64,000 bases of DNA, from positions 7,289,913-7,353,912 of the forward strand of contig NZ_KK073874.1 in the NCBI RefSeq assembly GCF_000585375.1. Reading direction: 5' to 3'. This document shows positions 43,654 to 55,813 of the stretch, in pieces. The translations under genes were made by a program, and so were the position numbers. Position 1 is the stretch's first letter. The number at the start of each line of letters is the position of its first letter. The notes beneath the pieces are model-generated. The model saw only the letters and a list, made by a program, of their open reading frames with translations. It searched no databases and was not told the DNA's origin. The DNA is from Cryptosporangium arvum DSM 44712. Its GTDB lineage: Bacteria; Actinomycetota; Actinomycetes; Mycobacteriales; Cryptosporangiaceae.

Positions 43654-44144
43654 TTTATTTATTATCGACCGGTGATTTCCGGGACTTGATCCCGAAGCGG
43701 CAAACAAAGAGGATGAGTGTCCGTCAACGGCCCAGACTGTACGGAGCACAGGTGGCCTCCACGCAGCGCGAACGCAACTGATCGTCGCATCCCACGCCGC
43801 CGCGGGACACCCTCGGGAATGGTCTTGATATTTTTGGCTGGTCATCACCGGTTGCGAAATCGGCGGAGTGCGATTGTTCGGAAAAATAGCCGGGAAAACT
43901 GTCCGCGCTGATTCTTTCGGCGGCGTTCTGGATCGGGGCGGTGGTGCTCGGCGAGGCCGCTCAGTTCACCGCCATCTGGCTCTCGGCGTCGGCGGCGGAG
44001 CGGTTCGTCACCCGGCTCCGGGATCATGTGTTCGGCACGTGATCACGCTCTCGCCCGGCACCGTCGACCGGCTGGAGCATGGCGATCTCGTCGCCCGGCC
44101 TCACCGAGGACGTCGAGGAGATCGTCGGATCGGGGCCGGTGCGC

Positions 44145-44253
44145 GGTGTCGTCCGTATTCGGTGTCGTCCGTATTGGGTGTCGGCGCGTTCGGGGCGTCG
44201 GTGCGTTCGGGGCGTCGGTGCGTTCGGGGCGTCGGTGCGTTCGTGTTCGGCCG
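44145..44253. repeat. Tandem repeats inside the ABC pseudogene
   Basis: GGTGTCGTCCGTATT-type units (about 44145-44180) are followed by a 17-nt unit GCGTTCGGGGCGTCGGT repeated about four times (about 44185-44250). They fill the place of the deleted membrane and Walker A region. Confidence 0.8.
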
Positions 44254-44396
44254 GGTCGGCGCCACCGATGCCGAGATCGTCACCGCCGCGAACGTGTTCG
44301 TCCGGAGCCGGCCCGACGGGTACGACACCGTGCTCGGCGGGCGCGGCCGCTTCCTCTCCGGCGGCCAGCGCCAGCGGATCGCGATCGCCCGCGCGC

Positions 44397-44450
44397 TGGT
44401 GCGCGACACCTCGATGCTGGTGCGCGACACCTCGATGCTGGTGCGCGACG
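44397..44450. repeat. 21-bp tandem duplication at the Walker B site of the pseudogene
   Basis: The unit CTGGTGCGCGACACCTCGAT plus one base occurs twice and a partial third copy runs into GACGAGCCCACG, producing LVRDTSM-LVRDTSM-LVRDEPT. Confidence 0.85.
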
Positions 44451-44672
44451 AGCCCACGACCGGCCTGGACAGCGAGGCCGTCCGGCGCCTGCTCGGCCCG
44501 CTGCGCCGTCTGATGGCCGGCCGGACGACCGTGCTGATCACACACGACCTGCGGCTGGCAACCGAGGCCGATCACGTCGTCGAATTCGTGGCCGGACGAA
44601 TTTGTTCTAGACCGATCGTTACAGAATCGGCATGATGGGCTGCGTACACGTTGGACAATCGAAGGAACAGCG

Positions 44673-45434
44673 ATGGCGCAGCGCTTCACCGACAAGGTCG
44701 TACTGGTCACCGGGGCGAGCTCCGGCATCGGGCGCACCACCGCGCTCGCGTTCGCCCGGGAGGGCGCCACCGTCGTCGTGGCGGGTCGCCGTGCGGCCGC
44801 TCTCGACGCCACCGTGGAGGAGATCGCCGCGTCCGGCGGCAAAGCCTCCGCCGTCGTGGCCGACGTCTCCCAGGGCGACGCCATGCGAGCGGCCGTGTCC
44901 ACCGCCGTGGAGAGGCACGGCGGCCTGCACGTCGCGGTGAACAACGCCGGGATGCTCGGACGGGTGGCCCCGCTGGCCGACCTGGGCGAGGACGACTGGT
45001 CGCAGGTACTGGCCACGAACCTCACCGGACTCTGGCTCGCGCTCAAACACGAGGTCACGCACATGCGGGCCCACGGCGGCGGCACGATCGTGAACGTCGC
45101 GTCGAACCTCGGCGCCCACGAACGGCGGGCCGGCTTCGGCGCGTACGCCGCAACCAAGGCCGGCGTGAGCGTGCTGACCCGCACAGCGGCGCGCGAGTAC
45201 CTCGGCGACAACATCCGGATCAACGCGGTGAGCCCGGGCCCCATCGACACACCGATGTCGTTCGGGCCGGGCGAGTCGGTGGCGGACCGGGACGCAAGGC
45301 TCGCCGACTCGGTGCCGCTGGGCCGGGCCGGAATGCCGGAGGAGGTGGCGGCAGCGGTGCTGTATCTGGCCTCGGAAGAGGCGGGGTTCACGGTGGGCCA
45401 TGATTTGGTGCTGGATGGAGGCGTCACCGCCTGA
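44673..45434 (+). CDS. SDR-family oxidoreductase
   Basis: A 253-residue classical SDR with TGASSGIG at about 14-21, NNAG (91-94) and the catalytic set: Ser in VNVASNLGAHE, Tyr in YAATKAG with the Lys four residues later. AAGGAA lies 8 nt before the ATG. It stands alone between a pseudogene and repeat-rich non-coding DNA. TetR-like regulators often neighbour such genes, and a GACCGATCGTTACAGAATC stretch just upstream (about 44610-44628) looks operator-like, but no regulator is present here. Substrate unknown. Confidence 0.88.
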   Translation: MAQRFTDKVVLVTGASSGIGRTTALAFAREGATVVVAGRRAAALDATVEEIAASGGKASAVVADVSQGDAMRAAVSTAVERHGGLHVAVNNAGMLGRVAPLADLGEDDWSQVLATNLTGLWLALKHEVTHMRAHGGGTIVNVASNLGAHERRAGFGAYAATKAGVSVLTRTAAREYLGDNIRINAVSPGPIDTPMSFGPGESVADRDARLADSVPLGRAGMPEEVAAAVLYLASEEAGFTVGHDLVLDGGVTA

Positions 45435-45480
45435 GTGGTGGTGGGGGTCTGGGCTGGTGGGTTCGGGCTTGGCGGGTTCC

Positions 45481-45600
45481 GGCCCGCCGGACTCGGCCCG
45501 CCGAACTCCGGCCCGCCGAACTCCGGCCCGCCGAACTCCGGCCCGCCGAACTCCGGCCCGCCGGCTTCGGGCCCGCCGGCTTCGGGCCCGCCGGACCGAC
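45481..45600. repeat. 15-bp tandem array GGCCCGCCGAACTCC
   Basis: Four identical GGCCCGCCGAACTCC copies (45495-45554), two GGCCCGCCGGCTTCG variants (45555-45584) and degenerate end copies. Because the unit is a multiple of three, long open frames persist on both strands (Gly-Pro-Pro-Asn-Ser on one). Confidence 0.9.
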
Positions 45601-46120
45601 CAGCGCAGAATCCACGGGTCGCGATTCTGCGGGGCGGAAGCCCGGGGCCGGATCTCGCGCGCCGGAAATCGTGCGCTCGAACGCAGCGTGCCTGGTCACT
45701 GGCGGATCCGCGCTGAATGGATTTGCGATGAATGGATCCGCTCTGGTCGATCCGCGCTGGTGAGTCGCGCCCCGCTGGGTTCAGCTCCGCTGGTCCGCCC
45801 GCCGGACCCGCCTTCTGGGCCGCCATTCGGGTCGCCGCACAGGGTCTCCGCCAGACTTGCCTCGCCCGGCGTATCCCGCCTGGCTTACCCACGGCGGAGC
45901 CAGCACATCAGGGCCAGACAACTCAAGGCCCGCCGTGAGTCAGGCGGCCGTAGGTCCCGTACGGAGCACCCGCACATCAGGCCCCAGCACGGAACGCCCG
46001 CACGGTTGGCCCAGTGAGCAACTCCGACGCGGCAGGCCTGGGGCGGAAGACCTCGACGCGGTGGGCATTGGGCAGCGCCGACGCGGGCCCCGGGCGGAAG
46101 ACGCGGGCGGAAGCGCGAGA

Positions 46121-46240
46121 CGAAAGGCCTCCACTTCACGAGCCCTCACGAATAGGCCCGGCACGGGAAAGGCGCAGGGCGAAGGCCTCCACGCTTCACG
46201 AGCCCTCACGAATAGGCCCGGTGCGGGAAAGGCCGGCACG
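46121..46240. repeat. 60-bp tandem duplication
   Basis: TTCACGAGCCCTCACGAATA occurs at 46135 and again at 46195, with flanking GGCCTCCAC and GGGAAAGGC segments also repeated. The period is 60 bp, itself four times 15. Confidence 0.85.
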
Positions 46241-46305
46241 GAGAAGGCCGGCACGGAGAAGGCCGGCACGGAGAAGGCCGGCACGGAGAAGGCCGGTGCG
46301 GAAGA
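46231..46305. repeat. 15-bp tandem array GGCCGGCACGGAGAA
   Basis: Four exact copies (46231-46290) and one variant copy (46291-46305) directly abut the 60-bp duplication and end just before the convergent membrane-protein stop. Confidence 0.92.
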
Positions 46306-46316
46306 AGCTCTGCGGG

Positions 46317-46835
46317 TCAGAGGCGGGCGGGTGCTGGGGTGGGGGTGGAGACGGAGCGGCGGTGCACGGTGTGGACCGTCAAGGCGGTCGCGGCGGCGGC
46401 GGCTGCGACGCTCCAGAAGGCTCCGGTCGCGGTCGCCGGCAGCACTCCCATCAGGCCGACCGTCGCCAACACGCGGAACACGACCGCGGGCAGGCGGATC
46501 CCAGCCCCGGGCAGGGCGTGCGCGATCACGACCGGGACGGACGTCAACGCCACGATCGCCGCGAGCAGCGCGGCGCCGACCGGCCACACCACGACGCCGG
46601 CCGCCAACGCCCCGACCACGGTGAGGACCAAGACCGCACGGTGCCGGGGTGTGGAGCGCAGCAACGCGCCCTCCAGCCCGGCGCCGGGCACGCAGCACAG
46701 GAGCACCCACACCATCGGCGCCCCACCACCCCCACCGACCACCGCGGACGCCGCGAGCACGAGCCCCACCAGCACCGCCGCAGCCGCACCGGCCGCCACC
46801 AGCGGGCGAGATCGTCGCACCTCGTTTCGCGTCAT
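46317..46835 (-). CDS. Small multi-pass membrane protein, function unknown
   Basis: I do not recognise a family. The 172-residue protein opens MTRNEVRRSRPLVAAGAA and has about five hydrophobic segments (for example LVGLVLAASAVVG, MVWVLLCCVPGAG, AVLVLTVVGALAAGVVVW, ALLAAIVALTSVPVV, AFWSVAAAAAATALTV). ATG 46835 is chosen because it opens the first basic-then-hydrophobic stretch. A strong palindrome (46890-46913) lies 55 bp upstream and may control it. It ends against a repeat array. Confidence 0.65.
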   Translation of the reverse strand: MTRNEVRRSRPLVAAGAAAAVLVGLVLAASAVVGGGGGAPMVWVLLCCVPGAGLEGALLRSTPRHRAVLVLTVVGALAAGVVVWPVGAALLAAIVALTSVPVVIAHALPGAGIRLPAVVFRVLATVGLMGVLPATATGAFWSVAAAAAATALTVHTVHRRSVSTPTPAPARL

Positions 46836-46889
46836 GGACCCACCCTGCCCGACCGTGTCCACAGACACAGTGGAGCCCCGTGCCGACCC

Positions 46890-46913
46890 GGGGGTAGACC
46901 TAGCTCTACCCCC
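46890..46913. promoter_or_regulatory. Perfect palindrome GGGGGTAGA-N6-TCTACCCCC
   Basis: Nine-base perfect arms around CCTAGC lie between the ligA stop (46972) and the membrane-protein start. The AT steps in the arms and the long symmetric design suit a response-regulator or LuxR/TetR site; as RNA it could also help end ligA transcription. Confidence 0.55.
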
Positions 46914-46971
46914 GCAGCGCCGGTCCGTTTTCACCGTCGTGCTTGCGTGATGCCACCGCCACAACTACGCC

Positions 46972-50270
<3,299 letters not shown>

Positions 50271-50279
50271 GTCGAAACC

Positions 50280-51173
50280 TTATGCGAGCAGGTGCGCCAC
50301 GGCGCGCGCGAGCGCTTGGTCGGCCGGCACCTCGACGTGCGGCACCACGCCGGTGCCCTCCCAGTTGCCGCCGGTGCGCGGGCTCACCGACCGGGCCACC
50401 GGGATCGTGACCCGCAGATGCGGATGGATCTGGATCCGGTCGACGGGATGCGCACCGCCTCGAGTGGTCTCGCCGATCAGCGTCGCGCGCCCGAGCTCCT
50501 TGAGGTCCCAGGCCAGCTCCTCGCCGCCGGAGAACGTGAATGCGCTGGTGAGCACGACGACCGGCAGGTCAGGCCCGAGCCAGGGCCCCGGCACGTGCGA
50601 CTGGGTCCAGAACTGCCGGGTCTCGTCGGACGCGCGGAAGTAGATGTCGTTGAGCTGCACGGGCTCGGGCCCGAAGAGGTAGCTGCAGACGAACGCGACC
50701 ATGTCGGGCGACCCGCCCCGGCACCGCCGCAGATCGAGGATCAGACCATCGGCGCCGTGGGCCAGCGTCATCGCCGCCGCCATCGCGGGCCCCGAGATCA
50801 CCGGCGGCCACAGCAATTCGATCTCGACGTACGCCAAGTTGCCCTCGAGCCGCTCGACCTTCGGAACGCCGCCGGCCCTCCTGGCCGCCTCCCGCGCCTC
50901 CACCTCGTACTCGACCGCGTCGTCGGCGTCTTTTTCGCCGGTGGATAGAGGTAACGCCTCGTCGGTGAACTGGAGGCGGAGGTGTTTGTCGCCGTTTATC
51001 GACTGCAGGTCTTCGGTGACCAGCGCGGCCAGTTCGGCCGGCGCGAGTTCGTCGCCGTAGCGACCCCGTGCGGCACTCACCGCGTCGGCGGCACGGCGGC
51101 CGACCTCGGGAAACACATACTGATCGAGCAGCTCGATGGTGCGGTCGACGATCTCCCCGTTTCGCATGTCCAC
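50280..51173 (-). CDS. S41-family peptidase (tail-specific protease-like)
   Basis: A 297-residue S41/IRBP-like protease. Conserved parts are DLRRCRGGSPDMVAFVCSYL, VVVLTSAFTFSGGEELAWDLKEL (split as VVVLTSAFTFSGGEE with the nucleophile Ser, then the following helix) and GETTRGGAHP. There is no PDZ domain or signal peptide, so it is probably cytoplasmic. GTG 51173 or ATG 51167 could be the start. It is divergent from the HTH regulator; a palindrome lies between them. Confidence 0.83.
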   Translation of the reverse strand: MDMRNGEIVDRTIELLDQYVFPEVGRRAADAVSAARGRYGDELAPAELAALVTEDLQSINGDKHLRLQFTDEALPLSTGEKDADDAVEYEVEAREAARRAGGVPKVERLEGNLAYVEIELLWPPVISGPAMAAAMTLAHGADGLILDLRRCRGGSPDMVAFVCSYLFGPEPVQLNDIYFRASDETRQFWTQSHVPGPWLGPDLPVVVLTSAFTFSGGEELAWDLKELGRATLIGETTRGGAHPVDRIQIHPHLRVTIPVARSVSPRTGGNWEGTGVVPHVEVPADQALARAVAHLLA

Positions 51174-51188
51174 AGTGAAGCAGCGTCA

Positions 51189-51217
51189 TTGACAAAGCGT
51201 CAAGAGATCTTGACACT
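51189..51217 (+). promoter_or_regulatory. Promoter and overlapping operator of the HTH regulator
   Basis: -35 TTGACA (51189-51194) and -10 GACACT (51212-51217) are 17 bp apart. The spacer is filled by GTCAAGA-GA-TCTTGAC (51199-51214, perfect 7-bp arms), and TTGAC (51189) also pairs with GTCAA (51199). The ATG at 51225 falls at the predicted start of transcription, so the mRNA is probably leaderless and autoregulated. Confidence 0.65.
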
Positions 51218-51224
51218 TGTGGAC

Positions 51225-51716
51225 ATGGACGAGCACCTGGAGATCTCCGAGCCCGCTCAGCACAAGGCGCTGGGGCATCCGCTCCGGCACCGATTGCTGA
51301 TGGCGCTCGGCCAGCAGCCGGCGACGATCAGCCAGCTCTCCCGGACGCTCGAGCAACGGAAGGGCAACATCGCCCATCACATGGACGTGCTGTACACCGC
51401 ACACCTAGTGGAGATCGCGGAGACCCGCACGGTTCGCGGTGGCACCGAGCACTACTACCGGCGGGCCGCACGAAGGCTGACGTTCCTCGACCCGGACGCC
51501 ACCCCGATCGTGCTGCGCGCGGTGGCCGACGAACTTGCCGTCTCCGAGGAGATCGGCGGCCGCCTGCGCAACGTGCGGCTCACCGCCGAACAAGCACGCG
51601 CCGTCACGAGCGCGATCGAGGAGGTGATCGATGACCTCGAAGACGCCGGTGACGACGCGGAGCGGTACGGCCTGCTGGCCGCGGTCTGGAAACCACAGCC
51701 AGCAGGCACGTCGTGA
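51225..51716 (+). CDS. ArsR/HTH_20-type winged-helix regulator
   Basis: A 163-residue regulator with an N-terminal winged helix (HPLRHRLLMALGQQPATISQ, QRKGNIAHHMDVL) and a C-terminal helical part (EEVIDDLEDAGDDAERYG). Cys metal sites of ArsR proteins are absent, so the ligand is not a thiophilic metal. It starts at ATG 51225 in a leaderless arrangement. The palindrome in its own promoter region also lies between it and the divergent S41 protease gene, which it may control. Confidence 0.85.
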   Translation: MDEHLEISEPAQHKALGHPLRHRLLMALGQQPATISQLSRTLEQRKGNIAHHMDVLYTAHLVEIAETRTVRGGTEHYYRRAARRLTFLDPDATPIVLRAVADELAVSEEIGGRLRNVRLTAEQARAVTSAIEEVIDDLEDAGDDAERYGLLAAVWKPQPAGTS

Positions 51717-53879
51717 TCAGGAGGTGAGGTCGTACACCGTTGTTCCGCCCACGGTCGTGGCCGTGTAGTTCGCCTCCACCCAGGTGGTGATCTGCGTCAG
51801 CACGGAGCCAGTTCCGCCGCCCTGTCCGCCGCCGCCGCCCTGTCCGCCCGCGATGAAGTAGCCGATCGTGCCCGCCTTCACCAGGGCCTGGAACTTCGCC
51901 AGCGTCGTCGATTCGTCGGTGCCGCTCCAGCCACCGATCGACATCACCGCCTTGCCGGTGCTCAGCTCCAGTGAGGCGGCGGACTGCGAGGAACCGACCG
52001 CGGCGGCCCAGGTCGCGTCGGACTTCGCCAGTAGAGCGCTCAACTCCGCGCTCGTCGTGGTGCCGCCTCCTCCACCGGGTCGGCTCCCCGCCGTTGAACC
52101 ACCACCGTCCCCCGACGACGCCGAGCCCCCCGCCGTGGAGGAACCCGCCGTGGAGGAACCCGCCGTGGAGGAACCCGCGGATGCACTCGAGGTAGAGGAA
52201 TCCGCGGATGCACTCGACGTAGAGGAACCTGCGGATGCACTCGACGTAGAAGAACCAGCGGATGCACTCGAGCCGGTCGAAGAGCCTCCGGGGCCGCCTG
52301 ACGGCATCGCGCCCGAGGGCGGAGTGCCGCCGCGATTACCGCCGCCGCCTGGGCCGCCCATCGTGGCGGTCGAGACCGGGCCGGCGGTCGGAGTACTGCC
52401 CGAGTGGGCGGTGCCCGCGGTCTGCACGGCGTAGGCGCCGCTTCCGGCCAGCCCGGTCAGTACGCCCGCGAGCAGCGCCACCGTCGCCAGCTTCTTCCAT
52501 CGACCGGAGAACGCCAGCGCGGCCGCCGCCGCCAGCGCACCGGCCACCACCACGTACCGCAGCGGCGAGTACCAGTCCGCGGTGCGGTTCAGCAGCACAT
52601 AGCTCCACACCCCGGTCACCCCGACCATCGCCGCGAGCAGAACCCGAGCCACGACCGCACGCCCGCCCACGACCGCACGCCCGCCCGCAACCGCACGCCC
52701 GCCCACAACCGCACGCCCGTCCACAACCGCTGCCCGCTCGTGCCACAGCAGACGCCCCGATATCGCCAACGTCGCGACCACCCCGGGTGCCATCGCCACC
52801 GTGTAGTACTCGTGCACCGTGCCCTCCATGAACGAGAGCACCAACCCGGTCACCAGCGTCCACCCGCCCCACAAAATCAGCCCGGCCCGGGTGCGGTCGG
52901 TGCGCGGACGGCGGATCGTCCAGGCCACCCCGGCCACCAGCGCGATCAGCGAAGCCGGCAGCAGCCACGAGATCTGGCCGCCCATGTTCTCGTTGAACAA
53001 ACGGAACAATCCCGCCGTCCCGCTGAAGCCGTTCCCGTTGCCCTCACCGCCGGTCAGGCGGCTCAGCCCGTTGTAACCCAGCGCCAGCTCCAGCGCGCTG
53101 TTGCCTTCCGAGCCACCGATGTACGGGCGTGACGTCGCCGGCCACAACTCGACGAGCGCGATCCACCAGCCTGCCGACACCACGAGCGCCAAACCGGCGA
53201 GCAGGAGCTGTCCGATGCGGCGACGCAGTCGGGGCGGGCCGGCCACCAGGTACACCAGCGCGAAGGCCGGCAGGACGAGGAACGCTTGGAGCATCTTGGT
53301 GAGGAAACCGAAGCCCAGCGCCGACCCGGCCAACAGCAGCCAGCCCGTGCGTCCGGACTCCACCGCACGCACCATGGCGTAGCCACCGGCCACCAGCAGC
53401 AGCGTCAGCAGAGCGTCCGGGTTGTTGAAGCGGAACATCAGCACGGCGACCGGTGTGAGCGCCAGCGCGGCCCCGGCGAAGAGGCCGGCCGCGTGGCCGA
53501 ACCACCGTTTCACGGCGGCGTAGAGGAGCCCCACCGCGGCGACGCCCATCAGGGCCTGCGGCACGAGCATGCTCCAGCTGTTGAAGCCGAACAGCCGGCC
53601 GGACAGGCCCATCACCCAGAGGGAGGCGGGCGGCTTGTCGACCGTGATGTAGTTCGCGCTGTCCAACGAGCCGAACAACAGGGCCTTCCAGCTCCGCGTA
53701 CCGGCCTGCACCGCGGCGGCGTAGAACTCGTTGGCATAGCCGGACGCGGAGAGGTTCCAGAGGTAGAGCACGGCCGTGCCGAGCAGCAGCACGAGCACCG
53801 AGAGCCGGCGGGCCGGAAACGTCCGGCCCGCAGGCCGGACGGCGCGTAGCGGTTCGGGCCGGGAGAGGGTGGCGGTCAT
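51717..53879 (-). CDS. Polyprenol-linked mannosyltransferase-like protein (GT39/YkcB type) with repeat linker
   Basis: A 720-residue membrane glycosyltransferase of the ArnT/PMT fold. About 12 N-terminal membrane segments begin at RRLSVLVLLLGTAVLYLW; the acidic site is NEFYAAAVQAG with DKPPASLWVMGL. The middle holds a GGRAVV repeat (period 18 nt). After the last membrane segment comes a Gly/Ser linker with 9-residue SSTSSASAG repeats and AGSST repeats, then a C-terminal YkcA/B-type domain (LLAKSDATWAAAVGSSQSA, KAVMSIGGWSGTD). Start at ATG 53879. Likely attaches a sugar from a lipid carrier to a cell-surface acceptor. Confidence 0.85.
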   Translation of the reverse strand: MTATLSRPEPLRAVRPAGRTFPARRLSVLVLLLGTAVLYLWNLSASGYANEFYAAAVQAGTRSWKALLFGSLDSANYITVDKPPASLWVMGLSGRLFGFNSWSMLVPQALMGVAAVGLLYAAVKRWFGHAAGLFAGAALALTPVAVLMFRFNNPDALLTLLLVAGGYAMVRAVESGRTGWLLLAGSALGFGFLTKMLQAFLVLPAFALVYLVAGPPRLRRRIGQLLLAGLALVVSAGWWIALVELWPATSRPYIGGSEGNSALELALGYNGLSRLTGGEGNGNGFSGTAGLFRLFNENMGGQISWLLPASLIALVAGVAWTIRRPRTDRTRAGLILWGGWTLVTGLVLSFMEGTVHEYYTVAMAPGVVATLAISGRLLWHERAAVVDGRAVVGGRAVAGGRAVVGGRAVVARVLLAAMVGVTGVWSYVLLNRTADWYSPLRYVVVAGALAAAAALAFSGRWKKLATVALLAGVLTGLAGSGAYAVQTAGTAHSGSTPTAGPVSTATMGGPGGGGNRGGTPPSGAMPSGGPGGSSTGSSASAGSSTSSASAGSSTSSASADSSTSSASAGSSTAGSSTAGSSTAGGSASSGDGGGSTAGSRPGGGGGTTTSAELSALLAKSDATWAAAVGSSQSAASLELSTGKAVMSIGGWSGTDESTTLAKFQALVKAGTIGYFIAGGQGGGGGQGGGTGSVLTQITTWVEANYTATTVGGTTVYDLTS
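52117..52270. repeat. 15- and 27-bp coding repeats in the mannosyltransferase linker
   Basis: Three GTGGAGGAACCCGCC units (15 bp, about 52135-52178) and about four GGATGCACTCGACGTAGAGG-type units (27 bp, about 52180-52270). Both periods are multiples of three and keep the reading frame. Confidence 0.88.
52658..52735. repeat. 18-bp coding repeat in the mannosyltransferase gene
   Basis: Near-identical CGACCGCACGCCCGCCCA units repeat about four times and encode the GGRAVV hexapeptide array between membrane segments. Confidence 0.85.
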
Positions 53880-53953
53880 GCCTCGACGATCGGCGGCCGC
53901 CCTGATGTGCTCCGGTGAATCCGCTGAGCGGATCCTGTGAACGTCGGAACCGG

Positions 53954-55036
53954 TCAAGCCGGAGTGGCGACGGCCTTCCGGGCGGAGTCGATCGTGGCCG
54001 AGCCGATCACCACGTCGCCCTCGTACAGCACGACGGCCTGGCCGGCCGCGACGCCCCGCGCGGGCGTGTGCAGCCGGACGACCCAGCGCCCGCCGTCGGG
54101 GACCGCGGTGGCCGGGAAGGTCTGGCCGTGGGCCCGCAGCTGAGCGACGCACTCGAACGGCTCGGTGCGCTCGCCGTTCGTCCAGACCGGGCGCACACCG
54201 ACGACCTCGTCGACGTCGAGCGCCTCGGCCGGGCCGACGCGGACGGTGTTCTCGACCGGCGAGATGTCGAGGACGTAGCGGGGCTTGCCGTCGGCGGCCG
54301 GCCGGCCCAGCTTGAGGCCACGGCGCTGGCCGATCGTGTACGCGTAGGCACCCTCGTGACTGCCGAGCACCTCACCGGTCTCCGCGTCGACGATGTCACC
54401 GGGGGCCTCCCCCAGCGACTTGCGGAGGAAGCCGGCCGTGTCGCCGTCGGGGATGAAGCAGATGTCGTGCGAATCGGGCTTCTCCGCGACGCCGAGCCCG
54501 CGGCGGGCGGCCTCGAGCCGGACCTCCGCCTTCGTCGAGTCGCCGAGCGGGAACATCGCGTGGGCGAGCTGGTCGGGCCGCAGCACCGCGAGGACGTAGG
54601 ACTGGTCCTTGCCGAAATCGACCGAGCGCCGCAGCTCGAGCCCGCTCAACCGGGCGTGGTGGCCGGTCACCACGGCGTCGAAGCCGAGGGCCAGCGCCCG
54701 GTCGAGCACGGCTTCGAACTTGATCTTCTCGTTGCACCGCAGACACGGGTTCGGCGTGCGCCCGGCCGCGTACTCGGCCACGAAGTCGTCGACGACGTCG
54801 CGGCCGAACTCGTCGGCCATCGCCCAGACGTAGAACGGGATACCGATGACGTCGGCCGCGCGGGCGGCGTCCCGGGAGTCTTCGACCGTGCAGCAGCCAC
54901 GGGCGCCGAGCCGGTGCTGCTGCGGCGACGGCGAGAGCGCCAGGTGGACGCCGGTGACGTCGTGACCGGCCTCGGCCGCGCGGGCAGCCGCCACCGCGGA
55001 GTCGACTCCGCCGGACATCGCCGCCAGGACACGCAT
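53954..55036 (-). CDS. mnmA: tRNA 2-thiouridine synthase MnmA (TrmU)
   Basis: Thiolates U34 of Lys, Glu and Gln tRNAs using sulfur from IscS. The 360-residue enzyme has the PP-loop [10 protein letters not shown] (about 8-17), the first catalytic Cys in [14 protein letters not shown] and the second in [15 protein letters not shown], and the C-terminal PUA-like domain. ATG 55036 is preceded by GGAGGAG; a longer frame that reaches 55396 is not translated. iscS lies about 1.4 kb upstream on the same strand, consistent with the same conserved block as Rv3024c-Rv3025c. Confidence 0.95.
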   Translation of the reverse strand: MRVLAAMSGGVDSAVAAARAAEAGHDVTGVHLALSPSPQQHRLGARGCCTVEDSRDAARAADVIGIPFYVWAMADEFGRDVVDDFVAEYAAGRTPNPCLRCNEKIKFEAVLDRALALGFDAVVTGHHARLSGLELRRSVDFGKDQSYVLAVLRPDQLAHAMFPLGDSTKAEVRLEAARRGLGVAEKPDSHDICFIPDGDTAGFLRKSLGEAPGDIVDAETGEVLGSHEGAYAYTIGQRRGLKLGRPAADGKPRYVLDISPVENTVRVGPAEALDVDEVVGVRPVWTNGERTEPFECVAQLRAHGQTFPATAVPDGGRWVVRLHTPARGVAAGQAVVLYEGDVVIGSATIDSARKAVATPA

Positions 55037-55094
55037 CGCTACCGCTCCTCCGAATTGGTTGCTCGATACGAGCGTACCGGGGGCGGCGGACCGC

Positions 55095-55808
55095 TCAGTC
55101 GGGCCGGACCGACCGGGGCCGGACATCGGTGACGAGCCCGTACTCCACCGCGTCGTCCGCGGTGAGGAACCGTCCCCGGCGGAAGTCGCCGACCACGTCG
55201 TCCAGGGGCTTGCCGGTGAGTTCGGCCACCCGGGCGTGGAGCGAGTCGACCAGCTTCTGATTGGCCGCGGCCTCACCGGCGAGTTCTCCCGCGGTGCCGG
55301 TGATGTTCGGCAGCGACGGGTCCGCGAGGCGGAACCGCGCGTGCGGGTGGGCGTAGCGCTCGGCGACCGCGGTGAGCAGGGCCAGGCTGCCGCCACCGAG
55401 CTCGCCGACCACCAGCGCGTGTACCGGGACGACGAGTGCGTCCAGCGTGTCCACCAGTGTCCAGACCGCGGTGAGATCAGCGTTTCCGCTGTTCAGGCGC
55501 AGCGCCACCGGTCGCTGGGTGCGGGTGTCGAGCAGCAGCAGCCGGCTCGCGACCCGGCTCGCGACGTCGGCATCGATCGGGCCGTTGATCTGCACGATGC
55601 GTTGATCGAGGAGCCGGTCCTCCCAGAGCTCACGGACGTCCTCGGCCGGCGGCTGCGGCGGCGCGGACGGAGGCATCGGCGGGAAGGTCGGCCGCGGCGG
55701 CTCCGGGGACGGCGGCTGCGGCGGCTGCCAGTTCGGCGGGCGCCACTCGGGGTTGCCCGGCTCCCAGGGCCGGGGTCGTTCGGGCGGAAACCAGGTTGCG
55801 GACGACAT
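55095..55808 (-). CDS. ClpP-like fold protein lacking catalytic Ser and His
   Basis: A 237-residue protein: a Pro-rich N-terminus (to about residue 55; [15 protein letters not shown]), then a ClpP/crotonase-like domain ([33 protein letters not shown] split at RIVQINGPI). ClpP reads GQAASM at the nucleophile; here the matching segment is [12 protein letters not shown], and the His segment is ARFRLADPS, so the Ser and His appear missing. Possibly a regulatory or structural ClpR-like protein. It follows an XRE regulator by 5 nt, so they are probably co-transcribed. Confidence 0.72.
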   Translation of the reverse strand: MSSATWFPPERPRPWEPGNPEWRPPNWQPPQPPSPEPPRPTFPPMPPSAPPQPPAEDVRELWEDRLLDQRIVQINGPIDADVASRVASRLLLLDTRTQRPVALRLNSGNADLTAVWTLVDTLDALVVPVHALVVGELGGGSLALLTAVAERYAHPHARFRLADPSLPNITGTAGELAGEAAANQKLVDSLHARVAELTGKPLDDVVGDFRRGRFLTADDAVEYGLVTDVRPRSVRPD

Positions 55809-55813
55809 ACGAA

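Larger units (their letters stand above)
43899..44635 (+). pseudogene. Decayed ABC exporter with internal deletion and tandem duplications
   Basis: Pieces of an MsbA/CydD-type half transporter are spread over three frames. First is LSALILSAAFWIGAVVLGEA with AERFVTRLRDHVFGT and a stop at 44040-44042; then HVITLSPGTVDRLEHGDLVAR in another frame; then LTEDVEEIVG in a third. The second half of the membrane domain and Walker A are absent, replaced by repeats. A final frame has LSGGQRQRIAIARAL, then LVRDTSM twice and LVRDEPTTGLD, then TVLITHDLRLATEADHVVEF: the 21-bp duplication breaks the Walker B strand. Whole length is about 245 codons against about 570 expected. It is not a working gene. Confidence 0.85.
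45435..46316. repeat. Repeat-rich non-coding stretch
   Basis: No convincing gene is present in these about 880 bases. It holds a 15-bp array (45481-45600), loosely repeated GATCCGC segments (about 45700-45760), a 60-bp tandem duplication (46121-46240) and a second 15-bp array (46231-46305). Open frames across it are low-complexity products of the repeats without start signals. It probably grew by slippage. Confidence 0.75.

Noticed and set aside
45435-45716. Possible small Gly-Pro-Pro-Asn-Ser repeat protein after the SDR
   Set aside because: No ribosome-binding site, no conserved flanks, and the repeat extends on both sides of any sensible reading frame; more likely slippage DNA.
44024-45892. 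A leftward open frame of over 600 codons with Gly-Gly-Pro-Glu-Phe repeats
   Set aside because: It spans the pseudogene, the antisense of the SDR and the 15-bp array. Its length results from the array being a multiple of three and from GC richness.
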